Assembly (NCBI GenBank): GCA_018710795.1
Contig: DVJH01000176.1
Span: forward strand, 1 to 11,611
Length of the DNA: 11,611 nt
Source of the DNA: Candidatus Galligastranaerophilus gallistercoris
GTDB taxonomy: Bacteria > Cyanobacteriota > Vampirovibrionia > Gastranaerophilales > Gastranaerophilaceae
Direction: 5' to 3'
Of this stretch, positions 7,288-11,611 are shown in pieces. The notes beneath the pieces are model-generated. The model was not told the DNA's origin and searched no databases. It saw only the letters and a list, made by a program, of their open reading frames with translations. Position 1 is the stretch's first letter; each line of letters begins with the position of its first letter. The translations under genes were made by a program, and so were the position numbers.

Positions 7288-8934
7288 TTACATCATTCCC
7301 ATTCCGCCCATGCCTGACATGTCGGGCATTGCGGCAGCTTTGGTTTCTTCGGGGATGTCAACAACCGCAGCTTCCGTTGTAAGAAGCATTGAAGCAACGC
7401 TTGCCGCATTTTCCAATGCCGATCTTGTAACTTTAGCGGGGTCAACAACGCCTGCAGCGAACATATCGCAGAATTTATTATTCAAAGCGTCATATCCGTA
7501 TGAGCCTTTTTCTTTTCTTACCGCATCAACTACAACATCGCCTTTGGCGCCTGAATTTGAAGCAATTGTTTTCAACGGTATATCAAGAGCGGCCGTTAAA
7601 ATCTTAAAGCCGATTTTTTCATCATCCGTTGCAAAATGTCTTGTTTCAAGTTCTTTTTCAAGCATTTGCTGAACTCTTACCAGTGCAACACCGCCGCCGG
7701 GGACTATGCCTTCTTCTTGAGCGGCACGGGTAGCATTAAGAGCGTCTTCAATTCTTAATTTCTTTTCTTTTAATTCGACTTCGCTTGCGGCGCCTACTTC
7801 GATAACCGCAACACCGCCGGATAATTTAGCGATTCTTTCCTGAAGTTTTTCTTTGTCATATTCAGAATCCGACGCTTCAATTTGTTTTTTAAGAAGGTTA
7901 ACTCTTTCTGCAACCGCTGCTTTTGTTTCATCGCCGACAACAATTGTTGTTTCGTCTTTTGTAACGGTAACTCTTCTTGCACGACCGAGCATTTGAACGG
8001 TAACATTTTCAAGTTTAATACCCAATTCTTCGGTAAACATTTGACCGCCCGTTAAAATTGCGATATCTTCAAGCATTGCCTTTCTTCTGTCGCCGAATCC
8101 GGGAGCCTTAACCGCAACTGCTCTTAAAACTTTTCTCATTGTGTTAACAACCAATGTTGCCAAAGCTTCGCCTTCAACATCCTCAGCTATTAACAATAAT
8201 GATTTACCGTCTCTTGCAACCTGTTCCAAAATGGGAACCAAATCGGCAATCAAATTGATTTTTTTATTTACGCAAAGAACGTAAGCATCATCCAAAACGG
8301 CTTCCATTCTTTCGGCATCCGTAATGAAGTAAGGCGAAATATAGCCTTTATCAAACTGCATACCTTCAACAACTTTTTTATCCGTGCCGAAAGTTTTTGA
8401 TTCTTCAACCGTGATAACGCCGTCTGTACCTACTGCTTCCATACAATCGGCAATCAAATTACCTATAAATTCATTGTTTCCGGCAGAAACCGTTGCGACT
8501 TGAGCTCTCATTTCTTTAGAATCAACGGATTTTGACATTTCTTTAATTTCTTTAACCGAATATTCAACCGCTTGTTCAATACCTCTTTTAATACCGAGAG
8601 GGTTTGCACCTGCGGTTAAATTTTTCAAACCTTCTTTAAAAATAGCTTGTGCCAGAACGCTTGCGGTCGTTGTGCCGTCGCCTGCAACATCGTTTGTTTT
8701 CGAAGAAACATCTTTTAACAATTGAGCGCCTGCATTTTCAAGCGGGTTTTGAAGTTCGATTTCTTTTGCAATCGTAACGCCGTCGTTTACGATTTGAGGA
8801 GAACCGTATTTTTTACCGAGTATAACGTTTCTTCCTTTAGGTCCTAATGTAACTTTAACGGCATTTGCCACTTCGTTAACGCCTTTTAAAAGGGCTTCGC
8901 GGGCTTCTGCATCAAATATGATTTTTTTAGCCAT
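7288..8934 (-). CDS. groL: Chaperonin GroEL (Hsp60)
   Basis: A 548-residue subunit of the tetradecameric ATP-dependent chaperonin that folds proteins in the cytoplasm under the GroES cap. Typical motifs are present: VTLGPKGRNVIL (28-39), NDGVTIAKEIEL (50-61), the ATP-site AGDGTTTASVLA (from 84), KAPGFGDRRKAML in the apical domain, DALNATRAAQEEGIVPGGG around 397-415, and the Gly/Met-rich tail MPDMSGMGGMGMM. The ATG at 8934 is preceded by AAGGAG (8943-8948) 8 nt away; an in-frame GTG at 8943 overlaps that site and would add non-family residues, so it was not used. The gene starts 21 bp after the groES stop, the standard groESL order. Length and motifs are intact. Confidence 0.99.
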   Translation of the reverse strand: MAKKIIFDAEAREALLKGVNEVANAVKVTLGPKGRNVILGKKYGSPQIVNDGVTIAKEIELQNPLENAGAQLLKDVSSKTNDVAGDGTTTASVLAQAIFKEGLKNLTAGANPLGIKRGIEQAVEYSVKEIKEMSKSVDSKEMRAQVATVSAGNNEFIGNLIADCMEAVGTDGVITVEESKTFGTDKKVVEGMQFDKGYISPYFITDAERMEAVLDDAYVLCVNKKINLIADLVPILEQVARDGKSLLLIAEDVEGEALATLVVNTMRKVLRAVAVKAPGFGDRRKAMLEDIAILTGGQMFTEELGIKLENVTVQMLGRARRVTVTKDETTIVVGDETKAAVAERVNLLKKQIEASDSEYDKEKLQERIAKLSGGVAVIEVGAASEVELKEKKLRIEDALNATRAAQEEGIVPGGGVALVRVQQMLEKELETRHFATDDEKIGFKILTAALDIPLKTIASNSGAKGDVVVDAVRKEKGSYGYDALNNKFCDMFAAGVVDPAKVTRSALENAASVASMLLTTEAAVVDIPEETKAAAMPDMSGMGGMGMM

Positions 8935-8955
8935 TTTATTCACTCCTTACTTTAA

Positions 8956-9243
8956 TTACTCAATGATAGCCAATACATCTTTAACGGATAAAATTTTGTA
9001 TTCGACACCATCCATTTTAACGTCGGTGCCTGCATATTTTGCATATAAAACTTTATCTCCGACTTTAACGTCTAACGGTTCTCTTTCGCCGGAGTCCATT
9101 GTTTTTCCGGGTCCTACGGCAACAACTTCGCCTTTTTGGGGTTTTTCTTTAGCGGAGTCGGGTATAAAAATCCCGCCCTGTGTTTGCTGCACATCGTCAA
9201 TAACTTTAAGAACGATTCTGTCGCCTAACGGTTTAATTGTCAT
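8956..9243 (-). CDS. groS: Co-chaperonin GroES (Hsp10)
   Basis: A 95-residue heptameric co-chaperonin that caps GroEL. TIKPLGDRIVLKV opens the family fold, TQGGIFIPDSAKEKPQKGEVVAVGPG contains the mobile loop (GGIFIPD) that contacts GroEL, and VKVGDKVLYAKYAGTDVKMDGVEYKILSVKDVLAII completes the barrel. The VGPGK...GDKVLYAKYAGTD segment looks cyanobacterial. The start at 9243 is fixed by a strong AAAGGAGG (9249-9256) and by the family N-terminus; the frame stays open upstream to 9318 but those residues are not GroES-like. First gene of groESL. The upstream region shows a possible housekeeping-type promoter and no CIRCE element. Confidence 0.98.
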   Translation of the reverse strand: MTIKPLGDRIVLKVIDDVQQTQGGIFIPDSAKEKPQKGEVVAVGPGKTMDSGEREPLDVKVGDKVLYAKYAGTDVKMDGVEYKILSVKDVLAIIE

Positions 9244-9279
9244 AATATCCTCCTTTAATACATAGATAGATTTTATCTG

Positions 9280-9308
9280 ATAGCACAATCTTATATTCAA
9301 AATTTCAA
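9280..9308 (-). promoter_or_regulatory. Candidate groESL promoter
   Basis: On the minus strand TTGAAA (9303-9308) and TGCTAT (9280-9285) are 17 nt apart, which would start transcription near 9273 and give a leader of about 30 nt. The -10 match is imperfect, and other A/T-rich hexamers nearby (for example GATAAAAT around 9271-9278) could serve instead. No TTAGCACTC-N9-GAGTGCTAA (CIRCE) is present. Confidence 0.35.
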
Positions 9309-9390
9309 TTCCCTTCAATAATTAACAAAAAATTAATAATTGCGGAATTTCCGTAGCACGGATGTGAACGAAAGTGAACGGCGTGCGTCA

Positions 9391-9419
9391 AGGTGAGATT
9401 TATCCGAAACGAAATAAAA
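9391..9419 (+). repeat. 29-bp direct repeat, copy 1
   Basis: Begins AGGTGAGATTTATCC and ends AATAAAA. It is identical over all 29 bases to 9721-9749; the bases on each side differ. Confidence 0.95.
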
Positions 9420-9720
9420 CCGAAAAGGTTTTATGAAGTGAAGGTGCTAAAAATCGAACCGCTAGGAAATTCCAAGAGAGCGGATTTTGCGGAGTGCGAA
9501 GCCCTGAAAGGGCGAAGGCGCGCGGTAGCGAGGACAAATTGAGCGAAAACAACAGTGGAAGCGAAATACTTGTCCGAGTGAAGCAAAATCCAAGAGAGCG
9601 AAAATTCCAGGGTCGCCCGCAAAAAAGTTGACTAAATGTCAATTTTTCTGCGGGGCAGGCGAATTGAGGGCATTTATGCCCGAAGGAGCCGTTTAGCAAA
9701 ATATTGACAAACGACACCAG

Positions 9721-9749
9721 AGGTGAGATTTATCCGAAACGAAATAAAA
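9721..9749 (+). repeat. 29-bp direct repeat, copy 2
   Basis: Perfect copy of 9391-9419, 330 bp downstream. It ends 8 bp before the terminator hairpin of the YtxH operon. Confidence 0.95.
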
Positions 9750-9751
9750 TT

Positions 9752-9776
9752 AAAAAAGCCCGCAATTTTTGCGGGC
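9752..9776 (-). terminator. Terminator of the YtxH/DUF948 operon
   Basis: GCCCGCAA (9758-9765) pairs with TTGCGGGC (9769-9776). On the minus strand the hairpin is followed by six U residues (A-run 9752-9757), 33 bp past the stop of the last operon gene. Confidence 0.9.
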
Positions 9777-9809
9777 AATTAAATTTGATAATTTTAATAT
9801 AATTTTTAA

Positions 9810-10079
9810 TTACGATTCTTTTGCTTCTTCTTTTTTATTAATCATATCCTGAATTTTAGCAATAATTTCTTCGCCTTTTTTTTGCATTTCGGAAACAACG
9901 TCATCAGCTTTCGCCTGAATTTCTTTTACGGCGCCTTGCGCTTTGTCATAAGCTTCTTTTGTTTTATTTCCGATTTGTTCGCGGGTTTCTTCGCCCGATT
10001 GCGGAGCAAGTAAAATACCGATAACAGCGCCCACTGCACCGCCTACGATAAAACCTGCAATAAATTTTCCTGCTGACAT
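9810..10079 (-). CDS. YtxH-domain small membrane protein
   Basis: An 89-residue protein with a Gly/Ala-rich N-terminal membrane segment (about 5-25, KFIAGFIVGGAVGAVIGILL), the YtxH hallmark APQSGEETREQIGNK (25-39), then a long charged, probably helical coiled-coil tail rich in Lys, Glu and Ala. YtxH proteins are widespread, mostly stress- or envelope-associated, and lack a defined biochemical role. An upstream in-frame ATG at 10088 abuts AAAGGA with no spacer, while the ATG at 10079 lies 9 nt from it, so 10079 is chosen. It is the last gene of a three-gene operon and is followed by a clear terminator. The first gene of the operon is a second YtxH protein of similar design. Confidence 0.88.
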   Translation of the reverse strand: MSAGKFIAGFIVGGAVGAVIGILLAPQSGEETREQIGNKTKEAYDKAQGAVKEIQAKADDVVSEMQKKGEEIIAKIQDMINKKEEAKES

Positions 10080-10088
10080 ATTATTCAT

Positions 10089-10094
10089 TCCTTT
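10089..10094 (-). promoter_or_regulatory. Ribosome-binding site that decides the YtxH start at 10079
   Basis: AAAGGA on the minus strand is 9 nt from the ATG at 10079 but directly adjacent to the ATG at 10088, which makes the inner start more workable. Confidence 0.6.
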
Positions 10095-10099
10095 CTATT

Positions 10100-10453
10100 T
10101 TACTTTTTAAACAAATTTAATCCTGCCTTAAATCCGGCAGCAGCACCTTCCAAAACGCTTTTAAGCTTTCCGCCCAAAACGCCCGTGGCGCCGACAATAC
10201 CGTTTAGCGCACAATTTATAACCTGAACCCTTTTATCCGCCATTTTTACAATTGAGTTGATTCCGCCCAACGTTTCTTTTAAATCTTTTACGGCAGGTTC
10301 AAGTTCGCCGTTTATGGTATCCGTTGCTTTATTCAGCCCGTCCATGAATTTTTTTGAAGAATATAAAACCATGGAAACAAAAACCGTGAGCACTACCATA
10401 CACAGTACGCTTGTAATTATCAAGACAATTAAGCTTATCTGAACAGCATCCAT
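10100..10453 (-). CDS. DUF948-like membrane protein
   Basis: A 117-residue protein with one N-terminal membrane helix (about 5-31, QISLIVLIITSVLCMVVLTVFVSMVLY) and a predominantly helical cytoplasmic part with regularly spaced hydrophobic residues (SSKKFMDGLNKATDTINGELEPAVKDLKETLGGINSIVKMADKRVQVIN), ending in a Gly/Ala/Lys-rich tail (ATGVLGGKLKSVLEGAAAGFKAGLNLFKK). This layout fits DUF948, which is commonly encoded beside YtxH genes. No enzymatic motif is seen; a scaffold or envelope-stress role is a guess from association. The ATG at 10453 has GGAG 10 nt upstream. It lies 18 bp after one YtxH gene and 20 bp before the next, so the three are one operon. Confidence 0.82.
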   Translation of the reverse strand: MDAVQISLIVLIITSVLCMVVLTVFVSMVLYSSKKFMDGLNKATDTINGELEPAVKDLKETLGGINSIVKMADKRVQVINCALNGIVGATGVLGGKLKSVLEGAAAGFKAGLNLFKK

Positions 10454-10471
10454 TAACTATAAACTCCAAAT

Positions 10472-10780
10472 TTACATGTTATAAACATCGGTTTCGATTT
10501 TTTTTGCATTTGCAAGTTTTTCAGCCTTGATGTTATCGGCAATTTTTTTGCATTCTTCTTCAATTTTGTATTTTGTAGATTTTATAACATCAATTGCCTG
10601 TTTTTTTACTTTGTCTATTTCAGGGTTACATTTATCCGCAACCGCCTTAAATGCTTCTTTCAGGTCTTTTCTGGACTCTTCGCCTGATTTAGGCGCAAAA
10701 GCAACACCCAAAAGCACTCCGCCTGCAACGCCGGCTAAAATACCCATGGCAAAAGCGATTGAGTTAGTTTTTTTGCACAT
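10472..10780 (-). CDS. YtxH-domain small membrane protein, first gene of operon
   Basis: A 102-residue protein with an N-terminal Gly/Ala-rich membrane segment (about 8-29, IAFAMGILAGVAGGVLLGVAFA), the YtxH motif APKSGEESRKDLKEAF (29-44), and a charged helical tail rich in Lys, Glu and Ala with two cysteines (CNPEIDKVKKQ and EEECKKIAD). It resembles the YtxH protein at the end of the operon in design but not closely in sequence, so an old duplication or separate recruitment are both possible. GGGAG at 10791-10795 is 10 nt from the ATG. A possible promoter lies just upstream. Function is unknown beyond being a membrane-anchored helical protein. Confidence 0.87.
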   Translation of the reverse strand: MCKKTNSIAFAMGILAGVAGGVLLGVAFAPKSGEESRKDLKEAFKAVADKCNPEIDKVKKQAIDVIKSTKYKIEEECKKIADNIKAEKLANAKKIETDVYNM

Positions 10781-10814
10781 TTAACATTTTCTCCCGTGTT
10801 TAGAATACTTTTCC

Positions 10815-10843
10815 AGTATATCATTTTTTAAGTGTACTTTAAA
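10815..10843 (-). promoter_or_regulatory. Candidate promoter of the YtxH/DUF948 operon
   Basis: On the minus strand TTTAAA (10838-10843) and TATACT (10815-10820) are 17 nt apart, about 35 bp upstream of the first ATG. The -10 is good and the -35 is weak. Confidence 0.4.
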
Positions 10844-10974
10844 CCCCCTATACATTGCCGATTCAAGAGAAGATTAAGATTGTAAGCCATAGTATAAAGG
10901 GTTTTGCTCTTTGTAAATTTTTATTTTTCCAATCAAAAATAATCCAAATAAACGAGTTTATAAAAGATTTTTAC

Positions 10975-11002
10975 TTGTCAAAAAATATTTTGTTGTTATA
11001 AT
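10975..11002 (+). promoter_or_regulatory. tRNA-Asn promoter
   Basis: TTGTCA (10975-10980) and a perfect TATAAT (10997-11002) are separated by 16 nt. Transcription would start near 11009, a few bases before the mature tRNA 5' end. The 10844-10974 stretch before it holds only AT-rich DNA with a short TTATTTTT/AAAAATAA hairpin at 10921-10942. Confidence 0.78.
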
Positions 11003-11014
11003 AAATTTTGTTGA

Positions 11015-11071
<57 letters not shown>

Positions 11072-11086
<15 letters not shown>

Positions 11087-11118
11087 TTTTTTATTGTTAA
11101 AGTTAAAGCAGAGAATAC
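11072..11118 (+). repeat. Direct repeat copy 1: tRNA-Asn 3' end plus downstream flank
   Basis: Begins GTCCAACCTGG in the tRNA T-arm and runs into the first half of the terminator. It matches 11277-11323 at 44 of 47 positions (differences at 11083, 11098 and 11114). Confidence 0.9.
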
Positions 11119-11132
11119 ACTCTGCTTTTTTT
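11105..11132 (+). terminator. tRNA-Asn terminator
   Basis: AAAGCAGAG (11105-11113) pairs with CTCTGCTTT (11120-11128) around a 6-nt loop, and the T-run continues to 11132. It begins 18 nt after the tRNA 3' end. Confidence 0.9.
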
Positions 11133-11276
11133 ACTTAAATGAAGGACGAGAACCACAAGGCAAAGCCTTGTTTTAAGTTCGAGCGCGAGCCGGCAGAGGG
11201 CGAAGGCTTGACGGCAAAATGGCAAAGCCATTGCAGGCGGCAACCGCAGACCCGTTTAACGCCGGCGAGCAAGACG
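11133..11276. other. GC-rich non-coding insert between the two tRNA-end repeats
   Basis: About 56% GC by hand count in an otherwise AT-rich region. It contains two small hairpins with a shared core GGCAAAGCC: CAAGGCAAAGCCTTG (11156-11170) and AATGGCAAAGCCATT (11218-11232). No reading frame here resembles a known protein or has a ribosome-binding site. Confidence 0.6.
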
Positions 11277-11323
11277 GTCCAACCTGGAGAGTTTTTTATT
11301 GTCAAAGTTAAAGCAGAGTATAC
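11277..11323 (+). repeat. Direct repeat copy 2: displaced tRNA-Asn 3' end (att-like)
   Basis: Fifteen bases corresponding to the tRNA 3' end (GTCCAACCTGGAGAG), followed by the same downstream flank, 205 bp after the original. The hairpin half that would complete the terminator is degraded here (TATACTGTAG). It has no tRNA 5' part, so it is a remnant and not a gene. Confidence 0.88.
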
Positions 11324-11347
11324 TGTAGTTTTTTGTCCAGGTTGATT

Positions 11348-11611
11348 TGTACGGCTAGATAGATTATTTTGGTAAAGCAGGCTTTGTGTGGGCGTTTTCG
11401 GGTCGGAAAAATTAAGTGTTCCAAAAAAATCAAACCGGAAAACCGGACTTTTTCCGGACTGTACGACTAGATTGTTATTTGACAGGGCAGTTGTGAATTG
11501 GCGGTTAAAATGCAAAATGCTTCAAAAGCGGCTGTGTGTTTAGGTTTTAGAAGTCGGAAGTTTTCCAAAATTCGCAAATTAACTGTCCTCAAAAGTCCTT
11601 GAATAGATCGG
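11348..11611. repeat. Degenerate repeat region at window end, non-coding
   Basis: Elements recur in the same order in two imperfect units: TGTACGGCTAGAT (11348) and TGTACGACTAGAT (11460); GCTTTGTGTG (11381) and GCTGTGTGT (11531); GTCGGAA (11402 and 11553); TTCCAAAA (11419 and 11563). The second unit is longer. A perfect hairpin CCGGAAAA/TTTTCCGG lies at 11435-11457 between them, and CCGGACT occurs twice there. I see no supported gene. Confidence 0.4.

Larger units (their letters stand above)
9341..9750. repeat. Non-coding, hairpin-rich, higher-GC element (structured RNA or intergenic repeat element)
   Basis: About 48% GC by hand count (9341-9720), well above the flanking DNA, purine-rich on the plus strand, with no credible gene. 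Visible hairpins: 9414-9434 (ATAAAACC/GGTTTTAT), 9501-9513 (GCCCT/AGGGC), 9532-9575 (GGACAA/TTGTCC), 9615-9656 (GCCCGCAAAAAAGTTGAC against GTCAATTTTTCTGCGGGGC, imperfect) and 9668-9681 (GGGCAT/ATGCCC). Long-range pairs: GGAATTTCC (9344-9352) with GGAAATTCC (9465-9473), TAGCAC (9354-9359) with GTGCTA (9444-9449), GGATTTTGC (9482-9490) with GCAAAATCC (9583-9591). TCCAAGAGAGCG is directly repeated at 9471 and 9589. Weak minus-strand reading frames across it look like artefacts of the GC-rich repeats. The strand of any transcript is unknown. Confidence 0.6.

Noticed and set aside
7238..7672. Plus-strand 144-residue frame opposite the groEL 3' end
   Set aside because: It is antisense to highly conserved groEL coding sequence and begins inside the terminator.
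9354..9449. TAGCAC / GTGCTA pair as a CIRCE operator
   Set aside because: The halves are 84 bp apart, not 9 bp, and are not followed by the full CIRCE bases; they fit the folded block better.
9400..9717. Minus-strand reading frames (105 and 63 residues) across the GC-rich block
   Set aside because: They lie entirely inside the hairpin-rich repeat, have no ribosome-binding site, no recognisable fold, and their repeated WNF-like segments simply mirror the DNA repeats.
9391..9749. CRISPR array based on the 29-bp repeat
   Set aside because: Only two copies separated by about 300 bp of structured DNA, with no regular spacers and no cas genes.
11277..11291. A second tRNA gene
   Set aside because: Only the 3' fifteen bases are present; no D-arm, anticodon arm or 5' acceptor strand precedes them.
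11135..11515. Minus-strand 126-residue and plus-strand 68-residue frames after the tRNA
   Set aside because: Both cross the displaced tRNA repeat and degenerate repeat units, with biased composition and no start signals.

Overview
The window looks like chromosomal DNA from a low-GC bacterium: the genes are AT-rich, use A/T-ending codons and standard bacterial ribosome-binding sites. GroES contains a VGPGKTMDSGE...VKVGDKVLYAKYAGTD stretch that resembles cyanobacterial GroES, and GroEL (KKYGSPQIVNDGVTIAKEIEL) fits the same affinity. With the low GC this suggests a non-photosynthetic cyanobacterial relative such as Melainabacteria/Gastranaerophilales. That assignment is an inference from remembered family patterns, not a search.

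Layout. 1-776: 3' part of a plus-strand zinc peptidase related to dipeptidyl peptidase III (M49). 829-3942: a large plus-strand superfamily 1 helicase with a C-terminal nuclease-like domain, closed by a strong bidirectional hairpin (3941-3970). From 3978 to 10780 every gene is on the minus strand. In transcription order within each unit: an OadG-like membrane protein and an ArsB/NhaD-type permease (5575 to 3978); a DNA alkylation-repair pair, a 3-methyladenine glycosylase overlapping an O6-alkylguanine-DNA alkyltransferase (7147 to 6043), followed by a small secreted protein (6013 to 5627); groES-groEL (9243 to 7288) with two hairpins downstream; and a YtxH / DUF948 / YtxH envelope operon (10780 to 9810) with its own terminator. 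A tRNA-Asn(GTT) with promoter and terminator lies on the plus strand at 11015-11086.

Two stretches without genes stand out. 9341-9750 is about 48% GC in an AT-rich setting, is full of hairpins and short repeats, and contains two copies of a 29-bp perfect direct repeat; it looks like a structured RNA or a non-coding repeat element. 11087-11611 carries a displaced, slightly diverged copy of the tRNA-Asn 3' end plus its downstream sequence (47 bp, 3 mismatches), separated from the original by about 158 bp of about 56% GC DNA, then a degenerate repeat that runs to the window end.

Most genes are ordinary housekeeping, stress and repair functions. The less ordinary parts are the helicase-nuclease fusion, the OadG-like protein paired with a permease instead of a decarboxylase, the 9341-9750 element and the att-like duplication at the tRNA.
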